DNA of 64,000 bases, taken from J051 sp040289295. Lineage in GTDB: Bacteria > Armatimonadota > Fimbriimonadia > Fimbriimonadales > ATM1. Each line of letters begins with the position of its first letter. The first letter of the stretch is position 1. Both the position numbers and the translations under genes were made by a program. Location of the stretch: assembly GCA_040289295.1 (NCBI GenBank), contig PSLA01000005.1, positions 1 through 64,000 on the forward strand, written 5' to 3'. The notes beneath the pieces were generated by a model. That model was not told the origin of the DNA and searched no databases. It saw nothing but the letters and a program-made list of their open reading frames with translations. Positions 56,410-64,000 of the stretch are shown in pieces.

Positions 56410-56904
56410 TCAGGGTGCGCCTTCATCACCCTGCTCTTTGCCCGGCTCGTGCGCACAGGCTACCTTCCCCGCCTCCACCATCCAATGAACGAACAGAAGG
56501 ACGGCGGCGGTCGTGATGCAGGCGTCGGCAATGTTGAAAACGTGAATAAACTTCAAATCAATGAAATCTGTAACCCTGCCTTGCAGGAAGATGCGATCGA
56601 CGAAGTTTCCGAGCGCCCCCGCGGAAATCAGCACCATACCCACGCGAAAGAGGCGGTCTCCGCTTTGTGCGCGCACAAACGCTATCCCTGCCACGACCGC
56701 CACTATAACGGCGAGCGGCGCTAAATATATACCGACTCCTGGTAACATACCGAACGCGATTCCTTTGTTGTACACCAGGGTTATCTCGATCTTGCCCGGC
56801 CAGAGCGCAAGTGTTTGCCCTTCCACCAGAACCGATCGCACGCACGCTTTCGTCGCTTGGTCGCCTGCGAGCAGCACGCCAACCCAGAGGAGAAACTGAC
56901 GCAT
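56410..56904 (-). CDS. lspA: Lipoprotein signal peptidase (signal peptidase II)
   Basis: A 164-residue inner-membrane aspartic peptidase that trims prolipoproteins. Family motifs are GDQATK (Asp15), TLVYNKGIAFG, GALGNFVDRIFLQGRVTDFI (catalytic Asp103) and HVFNIADACI (catalytic Asp127), with four membrane helices. ATG 56904 overlaps the ileS stop as TGATG, so I use it rather than the longer frame to 56985. The ileS-lspA order is common in bacteria. It supports the presence of lipoproteins such as the serpin and MsrA suggested in this window. Confidence 0.95.
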   Translation of the reverse strand: MRQFLLWVGVLLAGDQATKACVRSVLVEGQTLALWPGKIEITLVYNKGIAFGMLPGVGIYLAPLAVIVAVVAGIAFVRAQSGDRLFRVGMVLISAGALGNFVDRIFLQGRVTDFIDLKFIHVFNIADACITTAAVLLFVHWMVEAGKVACAHEPGKEQGDEGAP

Positions 56905-59663
56905 CACGAGGTGACACACTCCTCGCAGCGCTCGCAGAGCGTGCGCGCGCCACGCTGCCTTACATCCGGCCGCCGAAGGCGGCATCGCTCACACTTCTCA
57001 AACGTTGAAGGCTGGAACCGCGGCTCACCACTTCCCTCCTCAAGTTGAATCCAACTAAGGCGCAGGAGCGTCGGAAGGTCACCACCGAATCGGATCAACT
57101 CGTTGCGCACCTCAGCAGGCACAGCGGCTATGGCGACGACATCCTGCGAGTCCTTCACGCCTGCCTGTGCCTTCCATTTCTCCATTGCTGCATAAAGACG
57201 ATCGCGGAAAGCGAAGAGCGTTTCGAATCGCTTGACCAGTTCGCTCTCGCGCAGGCCCAGCGCCTCCTCATCGCAAATGGGTTCAAGCGTTTCAATAAAC
57301 AGCGTCGGATGGCGACGTGTGAGTGGCACTCGTTCGTACACTTCCTCAGCGGTGTGCGGGATGATGGGCCCAAGCAATTTGAGCAGCGTCATCAGGATGT
57401 GGTGGCACGCTGCCTGCCCACTTCGACGATCCGCTGAGTCCGCCGGGTCGCAGTACATGCGGTCTTTGATAACGTCGAGATAGAACGCGCTCATCTCGTT
57501 CGCGCAAAAGTTGTGAACCTGCTGAATCGCCGAGCTGAAGTCGTATTCATCGAACTCTTTGCAAGCCGAATGGGCGAGCAGGTCGGTCACGGCCACCGCC
57601 CACCGGTCAATCGCCTGCGAAAGTTCGTAACCGGCGGAAGGATCAAAATCGTAGAGGTTCGCGAGAAGGAACCGCAACGTGTTGCGAACCCGGCGGTAAG
57701 CCTCACCAACCTGTTTCAGCAGATTCTCGCCGCAAGGCACGTCGCGCGTGTAGTCAACGGTGGCCGCCCAGTATCGCAAGATGTCCGCCCCGTAGGTATT
57801 CGCAGCTTCGATTGGCTCGACAACATTTCCGAGCGATTTGGACATCTTCCTTCCGTGCTCGTCCACTACAAAACCGTGGGTTAGCACCGCTCGATATGGC
57901 GCTTCGCCCCTAAGCGCAACGGCGGTAATGAGGCTGCTGTTGAACCATCCTCGATGTTGGTCGCTTCCTTCAAGGTACAGGTCAGCGGGCCATTCGAGGT
58001 CATCCCAGCCTCCGTAGCGGGCGTCAAGTACGGCGTAGTGAGTGATGCCACTGTCAAACCACACGTCGAGAACGTCGTTGCCCTTGACGAACGCGGCCTC
58101 GCCCGTTTCTGGATGTTTGAAGCCGTCTGGCAGAAGATTGCTTATGTCTTCCTCAAACCACGCACCCGAACCGCACTCTGCAACAAGGCGCTCCGCTCGC
58201 GCCATCACTTCTCCATTCAGTAACGGCCTGCCCGTCTGCGCACCAAACAACGCCGGGATTCCCACGCCCCAGACGCGCTGACGCGAAAGGCACCAATCGG
58301 GGCGCGTCTCCATCATCGCCGTGATGCGCGCCTCGCCTCCGGCTGGAATCCATCTCACCGCGTGGATCGCATCAAGCGCACGGTGTCGCAGGTCGTTATG
58401 GTCAACGTTCAAAAACCATTGTTCTGTAGAGCGGAAGATGACGGGATGCTTGTCCCGCTCACTGTAAGGGTAGCTGTGCACGTAGTCGTACGCCTTGAGC
58501 AGATTCCCTTCTTCGTCCAGTCTACGCGAGACGATATCGTCCGCCTCGTCGGTCGTGATGCCTGCAAACTCGCCTGCCTCCTCGGTGAAGCGGCCGGCTT
58601 CGTCCACCGGGCAGAGAATTGGCAGTCCATACCTTCTGCCAGTATAGAAATCTTCTGCCCCGTGACCCGGCGCCGTGTGCACCACACCGGTGCCCTCTTC
58701 CGCGCTCACGTACTCCGCCAGAACGGAGATGGAATCTCGATCGAAGATTGGATGCTTCCAGACGATGCTTGCGAACTCCCTTCCGGGGACGCGCTCCTTG
58801 ACCGCGAACGACTCCCATGCCAACTCCTTCGCCACTCGCTCCACGAGCGTAGAGGCGATGACGTAAACGTCACCACCATGCTCTACAAGGGCGTACTCCA
58901 GATCCGGATGGAAGGCGCACGCCAGGTTCCCGGGAATCGTCCACGGAGTCGTTGTCCAGATGACGGCGTACACCCGGCCTCCATAACCCGATAGAACTTC
59001 GTCGGGGTCCCGGCGAAGGGGAAATCTAACGTAGATCGCACGCGACGTATGGTCGTCGCGGTACACCAACTCCGTCTCAGCCAGCGCTGTCCGTGAGAAA
59101 GTTGACCAGTGCGTCGGCCTTAGGTCTCGATAGATGTAGCCCTGCTGAACCAACGTCGCGAATGCCCGCACGATCAGCGCCTCAAAGCCAAAGTCAAGAG
59201 TACGATACGGTCGGCCCCAATCCCCAAGAACGCCGAGGCGCTGAAACTGCTCCGTCTGAACGGCGATAAACTGCTCCGCATGCTCGCGGCAGGCGGCGCG
59301 CATTGTCGCAGGGTCAAGGTCTTTGCCCAACTTGCGCATCACCGCCAATTCGATCGGCAGCCCATGCGTATCGAATCCGGGCACGTATGGGGCGTGGAAC
59401 CCCCGTAGGGTCTTGTAGCGGACGACAAAGTCCTTCAGCGACTTGTTCAGCGCCGTGCCGATGTGGATTGGGCTGTTTGTATAGGGAGGCCCGTCATGCA
59501 GGATGAACTTCGGTCGCCCGCGCCGCGCCTCTTGAATTCTTTCGTAAATGCGCTGCTCAGCCCAGCGCTTCTGCATAACCGGTTCTCGACGCGCAAGGTC
59601 AGCCCGCATCGGAATGGTGAAGTCTGGGTCGGGGAGGTTCAGCGTCACCTTCAGGTCGTCCAT
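56904..59663 (-). CDS. ileS: Isoleucyl-tRNA synthetase
   Basis: A 919-residue class I synthetase. HIGH-type motif PIHIGTALNKSLKDF, LRPTHWSTFSRTALAETELV (a variant of the usual KPVxWS), WTTTPWTIPGNLA and the editing domain GTGVVHTAPGHGAEDFY, QTGRPLLNG, EGSDQHRGWFNSSLI, and KMSKSLGNVVEP are seen in order, ending with a zinc-binding tail (CERCRLRRPDVRQRGARTLC, ERCEECVTS). A TAGAAT box (59675-59680) lies 11 bases before the ATG. It couples to lspA through TGATG. Divergent from nuoG with a 134-base shared upstream region. Confidence 0.97.
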   Translation of the reverse strand: MDDLKVTLNLPDPDFTIPMRADLARREPVMQKRWAEQRIYERIQEARRGRPKFILHDGPPYTNSPIHIGTALNKSLKDFVVRYKTLRGFHAPYVPGFDTHGLPIELAVMRKLGKDLDPATMRAACREHAEQFIAVQTEQFQRLGVLGDWGRPYRTLDFGFEALIVRAFATLVQQGYIYRDLRPTHWSTFSRTALAETELVYRDDHTSRAIYVRFPLRRDPDEVLSGYGGRVYAVIWTTTPWTIPGNLACAFHPDLEYALVEHGGDVYVIASTLVERVAKELAWESFAVKERVPGREFASIVWKHPIFDRDSISVLAEYVSAEEGTGVVHTAPGHGAEDFYTGRRYGLPILCPVDEAGRFTEEAGEFAGITTDEADDIVSRRLDEEGNLLKAYDYVHSYPYSERDKHPVIFRSTEQWFLNVDHNDLRHRALDAIHAVRWIPAGGEARITAMMETRPDWCLSRQRVWGVGIPALFGAQTGRPLLNGEVMARAERLVAECGSGAWFEEDISNLLPDGFKHPETGEAAFVKGNDVLDVWFDSGITHYAVLDARYGGWDDLEWPADLYLEGSDQHRGWFNSSLITAVALRGEAPYRAVLTHGFVVDEHGRKMSKSLGNVVEPIEAANTYGADILRYWAATVDYTRDVPCGENLLKQVGEAYRRVRNTLRFLLANLYDFDPSAGYELSQAIDRWAVAVTDLLAHSACKEFDEYDFSSAIQQVHNFCANEMSAFYLDVIKDRMYCDPADSADRRSGQAACHHILMTLLKLLGPIIPHTAEEVYERVPLTRRHPTLFIETLEPICDEEALGLRESELVKRFETLFAFRDRLYAAMEKWKAQAGVKDSQDVVAIAAVPAEVRNELIRFGGDLPTLLRLSWIQLEEGSGEPRFQPSTFEKCERCRLRRPDVRQRGARTLCERCEECVTS

Positions 59664-59784
59664 CGGACGGTGCGATTCTACCTCCGGTGCGGTAAGGAGC
59701 CTTTCACCAGTCGTCCGAGTTTTGTTGCCGCCAGTCTCAGGACTCTCACGAAGCGACCGCTGGTGCGAGGTGCATCGTATCGGG

Positions 59785-59790
59785 TAGGGT
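59785..59790 (+). promoter_or_regulatory. -10-like box TAGGGT, 7 bases before the nuoG GTG
   Basis: TAGGGT, then ATTCGCG, then GTG at 59798. No Shine-Dalgarno sequence is present, in line with a leaderless message starting the nuo genes. It lies in the 134-base region shared with the divergent ileS promoter. Confidence 0.45.
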
Positions 59791-59797
59791 ATTCGCG

Positions 59798-61876
59798 GTG
59801 TCGAATCAGAGCAGCCCGGAAACGGTGACGATCGAGATCAACGGCATCCAAGTTGAGGTGCCGCGTGGCGAACTGGTCGTCGAATCGGTGAAGCGCATCG
59901 GCGGCGAGGTGCCGATTTTTTGCTATCACAAGAGGATGATACCCGTTGGCATGTGCCGCATGTGCTTGATCGAAGTGGGATTCAAGCAAGAAGACGGCAG
60001 CGTCCGCATGATGCCCAAGCCGCAGGCTGCCTGCACCCTGCCCGCCGACAAGAACATGGTCATCTACACCGACACCGAGGCCGTGCAGAAAGATCGGAAA
60101 GGAATCCTCGAATTCTTACTGATTAATCATCCACTTGACTGCCCGATCTGCGACCGCGGCGGCGAATGCCCGTTGCAGAACAACACCCAGTTCTACGGCC
60201 CGTCAACCAGCCGCTTCGTGGAGATCAAGCGCCACCTGCCGAAGGCGTTTCCCCTCAGCAAATACGTTACTCTTGATCTCGAAAGGTGCATCCAGTGCGG
60301 GCGCTGCGTCCGCTTCACTGAGGAGATCTCGGGAGATGCCCAACTGGCGTTCCTCTTCCGCGGCGCTCAGATGCAGCCGCGCACGTTTGAGCTCACAGAC
60401 TTCACTAGCCGATTCAGCGGCAACGTCATCGAAATCTGCCCCGTCGGCGCGCTCACCTCAAGCCAATACCGCTTCCGGGCCAGGGCGTGGGACCTCGAAA
60501 CGAAACCAGCCATCTGCACCGAGTGTTCGAACGGATGCAACGTATGGTTCGACTATCGATCCGGCCGCATGGTGCGCATCAACGGACGGGAAAACGAACA
60601 AGTCAACGAGGAATGGACTTGCGACCGAGGCAAGTTCGGCCAAACCTGGTTAAACTCCGCAGACCGCCTGGATAAGGTACTTCTGCGCGAGGGCGATGCC
60701 TTGCGGCCAAGCTCCTGGGCGGAAGCCTACGAACACTTGCTTCCGCACTTCCGGGCGCAAGGAGACGCGGTCGCCGTCCTCGCCGGTCCCCGAGCATCGA
60801 ACGAGGCGCTCTTCCTCTTCCGGCGGCTTTTCCGAGAGTCGTTCGGCTCAAAGAACCTTGACCATCGCTGGACAAGCCAGCTGCCTGCAGAAAGTGAAGG
60901 CCCGGGGCCAGAACTTGGACTTTTCGACGTGAACCTGACCTTCCCTTCCTTGGAGCAGGAGCAAGTTATCTTCGTGTTCGGCGGGAACCTCGCGGACGAG
61001 CAGCCGATGCTGTATCTCAGAGCAAGGAAGGCGTGGTTCAAACACGGCGCGCGAGTGGTGGTCGTCGGCTTTGGACCGCAAGAAGCCGAGATGTTTGCGG
61101 AGGTATCGCTGCGGATAGGACCCAATGAGGCAGCAGGTGTTTTGCAGAGCCTTCTCTCCGCCGTGAAGGTTGGCGACGCGGACGGACGGCTTGCCGAAGT
61201 CGCGAACGCGCTACGGGGCGGCTTCGCGTTGCTCGCGTCGCGCAGCCTGTATGACTTACAGGACGGCCAGCGGGTTGTGCGCTTGCTTGGCGAACTTTGT
61301 CGGGCCACGAGCAGCGAGGATAAGTTCAATATTTTGGCGAAAGGTGCCAACGAGCAAGGCGCACGTGAGCTGCGCTTCCTGCCGGAGGGCGGAGGACGCA
61401 ACACACGCGAGGTGCTTGAAGGTTGCTGCGACGGTTCGATTCGCGCGCTGTGGCTGCTGGAGGCGGACCCGTTCGCGTGGCACGACCGCGAGTTGGTCGA
61501 ACGCGCACTGGAGAGCGTGCACCACTTGGTGGTTCAGGATACGATTCGCAGCGAGGCGCTAGAATTTGCGAGCGTCGTTCTGCCCGCTTGCGCCTTTCCC
61601 GAGCAGGACGGAACCTATGTCAACGTCGAGCGGCGCATCCAACGCGTCCGCCAGATTCTTCAGCCCCAGGGGACCGCAAAGCCGTCTTGGCGCATCGGTA
61701 CGGAATTGCTTCTTCGCGCAGAGGGCATCCCGCCATACTTTAACGTTTGCGAAATCCTGAGTGCGATCGGCGAAGAGCATCCTGCTTTCGCCGGTATCGG
61801 ATGGAACGACCTGGTGGGCGAAGGCGTGCTGCTCAAAAGGACTCAACAGGCGGAGGTAACGGGCGAGCCGGTGTAG
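59798..61876 (+). CDS. nuoG: NADH-quinone oxidoreductase subunit G
   Basis: A 692-residue peripheral subunit of complex I carrying Fe-S clusters. The N-terminal [2Fe-2S] domain has FCYHKRMIPVGMCRMCLIEV and QAACTLP; the next clusters are HPLDCPICDRGGECPLQN, LERCIQCGRCVRFTEEISGD with EICPVGAL, and CTECSNGCNVW followed by CDRGKFG (an N7-type set). The C-terminal molybdopterin-oxidoreductase-like domain is degenerate, as usual for NuoG. It begins a nuoG-H-J-K run; nuoI, which usually lies between H and J, is absent here. A TAGGGT box lies seven bases before the GTG. Confidence 0.96.
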   Translation: MSNQSSPETVTIEINGIQVEVPRGELVVESVKRIGGEVPIFCYHKRMIPVGMCRMCLIEVGFKQEDGSVRMMPKPQAACTLPADKNMVIYTDTEAVQKDRKGILEFLLINHPLDCPICDRGGECPLQNNTQFYGPSTSRFVEIKRHLPKAFPLSKYVTLDLERCIQCGRCVRFTEEISGDAQLAFLFRGAQMQPRTFELTDFTSRFSGNVIEICPVGALTSSQYRFRARAWDLETKPAICTECSNGCNVWFDYRSGRMVRINGRENEQVNEEWTCDRGKFGQTWLNSADRLDKVLLREGDALRPSSWAEAYEHLLPHFRAQGDAVAVLAGPRASNEALFLFRRLFRESFGSKNLDHRWTSQLPAESEGPGPELGLFDVNLTFPSLEQEQVIFVFGGNLADEQPMLYLRARKAWFKHGARVVVVGFGPQEAEMFAEVSLRIGPNEAAGVLQSLLSAVKVGDADGRLAEVANALRGGFALLASRSLYDLQDGQRVVRLLGELCRATSSEDKFNILAKGANEQGARELRFLPEGGGRNTREVLEGCCDGSIRALWLLEADPFAWHDRELVERALESVHHLVVQDTIRSEALEFASVVLPACAFPEQDGTYVNVERRIQRVRQILQPQGTAKPSWRIGTELLLRAEGIPPYFNVCEILSAIGEEHPAFAGIGWNDLVGEGVLLKRTQQAEVTGEPV

Positions 61877-61897
61877 GTAGACTCGCGCGCGCTGCCG

Positions 61898-63169
61898 ATG
61901 CTCGAAACCCTCGCTGCGACAGAGCTGGCTCAAGGCGATTCAGTTTGGTGGGCGCTTTTGCGCATCGCCATCGTGCTCGGCTTTGTACTGGCGATCGTCC
62001 CCGGCCTCATTTGGTGGGAACGAAGGCTCCTTTCGTGGTTCCAAGATCGCATCGGCCCGAACCGAGTCGGACCGTTCGGGTTACTGCAACCGATCGCGGA
62101 CGGCGTGAAACTGTTCTTCAAAGAGGACATTACGCCTGCGACGGTGGACCGCCTGCTCTATTTCATCGCGCCAGCAATCGCACTGTTTCCAGCTTTTGCA
62201 ATCTGGGCGACAATACCGTGGGGACCAGACCGACGACTGACACCCATCGCAGATGTTGACGTCGGAATCCTGTACATCCTGGCGATCTCTTCGCTCGGCG
62301 TCTACGGATTGTTTCTCGGCGGGTGGGCGTCAAACAACAAATACAGCCTGCTCGGGGGCCTGAGAAGCGCCGCGCAGATGGTGAGTTATGAGCTGGCCAT
62401 GGGGGTTTCCCTGGGGTGCGTGATTCTCGCGACCGGCTCGCTGCGGCTAACGGAAGTCGTAAGCATGCAATTTGAGCCACTCTGGGGCGTCGTGCCCTGG
62501 ATGCAAAACTGGTTCATCCTGACGCCTTGGGGTTTCGTGGCTGGCATCATCTTTCTGATTACGATGGTTGCGGAGACGAACCGAGCCCCCTTTGACCTGC
62601 CGGAAGCCGAGTCGGAGCTCATCTCGGGCTTCCACACTGAGTACTCCTCGATGAAGTTCGCTGTGTTCTTCATGGGAGAGTACGCAACCATGCTTGCGTT
62701 CTCGGGCATCTTCGCAGCTGTGTTCCTGGGTGGATGGAGCCCGCTGCCTCTGAACTGGGAGTTTCTCGCTCTTCGAGCCAACGACGCCGGCCTCCCGTGG
62801 CTCGCGAGCGCGCTCTCGTTCATCGGAGGGCCGATTGCCGCACCGATTTGGATGGTGGGCAAGATGTTCGGCGGAATCACGTTCTACGTCTGGCTGCGCG
62901 CCACCTTGCCGAGGCTTAGGTACGACCAACTGATGAACCTCGGCTGGAAGTACCTGCTTCCGATTGCAGCGTTGAACTTTGTCGTCGTGGCGATCTGGAT
63001 GCAGTTCGGCTGGTTTGCTCTTCTCGGCGCGCTGGTCGTGTTGTTGTTGCTCTACATTAACGTCGTGGTGTTCCCTGCGCGCGGAAGACGAGACGGGGAT
63101 GACGAGATGCTCGTGCTGGTGAAGCCGCAAGTGCAAACGGAGAAGAGTATCGAGGTGAGCCGCTCATGA
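61898..63169 (+). CDS. nuoH: NADH-quinone oxidoreductase subunit H
   Basis: A 423-residue membrane subunit at the quinone-binding site. WWERRLLSWFQDRIGPNRVG, PFGLLQPIADGVKLFFKEDI, YSLLGGLRSAAQMVSYELAM, MVAETNRAPFDLPEAESELI, SGFHTEYSSMKFAVFFMGEY and RATLPRLRYDQLMNLGWKYL are diagnostic. The protein is about 70 residues longer than many NuoH proteins because of a segment near 210-220 (MQNWFILTPWG), an insert between helices near 285-330 and a charged tail (RGRRDGDDEMLVLVKPQVQT). It starts 21 bases after nuoG and overlaps nuoJ by four bases (ATGA). nuoI does not follow it as in the common order. Confidence 0.96.
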   Translation: MLETLAATELAQGDSVWWALLRIAIVLGFVLAIVPGLIWWERRLLSWFQDRIGPNRVGPFGLLQPIADGVKLFFKEDITPATVDRLLYFIAPAIALFPAFAIWATIPWGPDRRLTPIADVDVGILYILAISSLGVYGLFLGGWASNNKYSLLGGLRSAAQMVSYELAMGVSLGCVILATGSLRLTEVVSMQFEPLWGVVPWMQNWFILTPWGFVAGIIFLITMVAETNRAPFDLPEAESELISGFHTEYSSMKFAVFFMGEYATMLAFSGIFAAVFLGGWSPLPLNWEFLALRANDAGLPWLASALSFIGGPIAAPIWMVGKMFGGITFYVWLRATLPRLRYDQLMNLGWKYLLPIAALNFVVVAIWMQFGWFALLGALVVLLLLYINVVVFPARGRRDGDDEMLVLVKPQVQTEKSIEVSRS

Positions 63170-63672
63170 GTGTGGGCGTTGTTGTGTTCCTCCTGATGGC
63201 GACCGTCATCGTTCTTTCGGCTTGGGGCGTGGTTGTCGCGCGCAACGCGGTTCGCAGCGCGCTTAGCCTGGTGATCAATTTCTTCACGCTCGCATTGCTG
63301 TACTTCGGAATGCACTACGACCTGTTGGGCATAAGCCAAATCCTCGTGTACACGGGTTTCATCATGATGCTATTTCTATTTTGTATTCTGTTGTTGAACT
63401 TGGGTGCGCCCGATACGCTATTCGAGCCCAGCCTAATCAAGCGCAGCATCGCTTGGTTTACCGGAGGCGTTCTGGTGCTCGCCGTTGCATCGCAGGTTAT
63501 CGGGCCCCTCGCCGTTGCAGACGCTGGGCCATCCGCACCCGAAGGGTTCGGCGAAGCGGCCAGCGTGGGTACGGCGCTGTTCACTGGGTGGGTGTATGCC
63601 TTCGAGATCGCTAGCGTTCTCCTGCTTGTCGGCATCGTTGGTTCGATTTTGGTGGCGAAGAGGAGGGACTGA
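63166..63672 (+). CDS. nuoJ: NADH-quinone oxidoreductase subunit J
   Basis: A 168-residue membrane subunit with five helices. The family core is VVVARNAVRSALSLVINFFT, LALLYFGMHYDLLGISQILV and YTGFIMMLFLFCILLLNLGA. The C-terminal helix YAFEIASVLLLVGIVGSILV carries the conserved Glu, followed by the AKRRD tail. The start overlaps the nuoH stop, and the stop overlaps the nuoK ATG (TGATG). Part of the membrane arm of complex I. Confidence 0.95.
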   Translation: MSVGVVVFLLMATVIVLSAWGVVVARNAVRSALSLVINFFTLALLYFGMHYDLLGISQILVYTGFIMMLFLFCILLLNLGAPDTLFEPSLIKRSIAWFTGGVLVLAVASQVIGPLAVADAGPSAPEGFGEAASVGTALFTGWVYAFEIASVLLLVGIVGSILVAKRRD

Positions 63673-64000
63673 TGGCAGAAGTACCACTGTACGCATACAT
63701 TTTGTTAAGCGCACTGATGTTCGCCATTGGCACGGCGGGCGTCATCATCAAGCGTAACCCGATTATCATTTTTATGTGCATCGAGCTGATGCTGAACGCA
63801 GCGAATTTATCCTTCCTCGCATTCGCAAAATATCATACCACCCCGCTTGCGACCACTCCGATCGAAAAATGGAACGCTCACATGACCGGCCAGATGGCGG
63901 TTGTGTTCGTGATGGCTGTTGCTGCGGCGGAAGTCGCCGTCGGTTTGGGCATCATCATGGCGATATTCCGCTTGCGCCATGATGTTGATATTGACGAGAT
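63672..64000 (+). CDS. nuoK: NADH-quinone oxidoreductase subunit K, 3' end beyond the window
   Basis: At least 109 residues, open at the window edge. The frame reads MAEVPLYAYILLSALMFAIG, TAGVIIKRNPIIIFMCIELM, LNAANLSFLAFAKYH and, after a polar loop (TTPLATTPIEKWNAHMTGQM), AVVFVMAVAAAEVAVGLGII, then RHDVDIDE. It has the two conserved membrane glutamates (IELMLNAAN and AAAEVAVG). The ATG overlaps the nuoJ stop. The loop between helices two and three is longer than in E. coli NuoK. Confidence 0.93.
   Translation, partial: MAEVPLYAYILLSALMFAIGTAGVIIKRNPIIIFMCIELMLNAANLSFLAFAKYHTTPLATTPIEKWNAHMTGQMAVVFVMAVAAAEVAVGLGIIMAIFRLRHDVDIDE

Noticed and set aside
1..64000. CRISPR arrays, prophage or insertion sequences
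   Set aside because: No regularly spaced repeats, cas, integrase, transposase or structural phage genes are visible; the only repeats are short dispersed palindromes and GTCCGACAGG units.

Overview
The window reads as a dense, roughly 58 percent GC chromosome segment from a diderm (two-membrane) bacterium. Signs of the outer envelope are LspA, a beta-barrel-like outer membrane protein and a Wzz-type protein; respiration is represented by complex I (nuoGHJK). The mixture of many secreted S9 and M28 peptidases, a DUF6754-like membrane cluster, DUF6784/6785-like transporters, dockerin-like remnants and short TANNNT boxes placed just upstream of start codons suggests Armatimonadota, perhaps the Fimbriimonadia. 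That placement is an inference from family content, not a measured phylogeny.

Layout. 1-5.9 kb (minus): SRP RNA at the edge, an ABC-2 exporter with a TPR membrane protein, and trpDCF. 5.9-9.8 kb (plus): TolB-like propeller, M28 peptidase with a PDZ domain, and tgt. 9.8-17.1 kb (minus): what looks like one long transcription unit, glmU-prs-six unknown membrane-associated genes-recO. 17.2-23.6 kb (minus): two oligopeptide-type ABC ATPases (one carrying an inserted MshEN/T2SSE_N-like domain), an MjaI-like restriction-modification pair, an asparaginase-type Ntn hydrolase, tdh and a ThuA-like gene. 23.8-31 kb (plus): S9 peptidase, four-helix-bundle protein, tRNA-Gln (minus), and a metal-uptake operon (barrel, binding protein, permease, no ATPase). 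31-42 kb is mixed: S9 peptidase, serpin, trpB, AGE epimerase, pyrF and msrA, interspersed with decayed genes. 42-53 kb: Wzz-like protein, then a long plus-strand run plsC-DUF6785-CPBP-efp-Cys-rich membrane protein-accB-pseudopilin-accC-nusB::folD. 54-56.9 kb: remnants, M28 peptidase, lspA. 56.9-64 kb: ileS, then divergent nuoG-H-J-K, with nuoK cut by the window end.

The most notable points are: an OppD-type ATPase with a domain normally found in type II secretion/pilus ATPases inserted in its C-terminal region; a BCCP-like protein whose biotin-accepting lysine is replaced by glycine; a fused NusB-FolD protein; a Tgt that has lost its three zinc cysteines; an uncharacterised six-gene membrane cluster; and a set of recognisable pseudogenes (molybdopterin oxidoreductase, its likely Fe-S subunit, a DCC protein, a fucose-isomerase-like protein, an alpha-mannosidase and a dockerin-like secreted protein) that point to recent loss of respiratory and sugar-catabolic functions. 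No prophage, CRISPR array or insertion sequence was seen.
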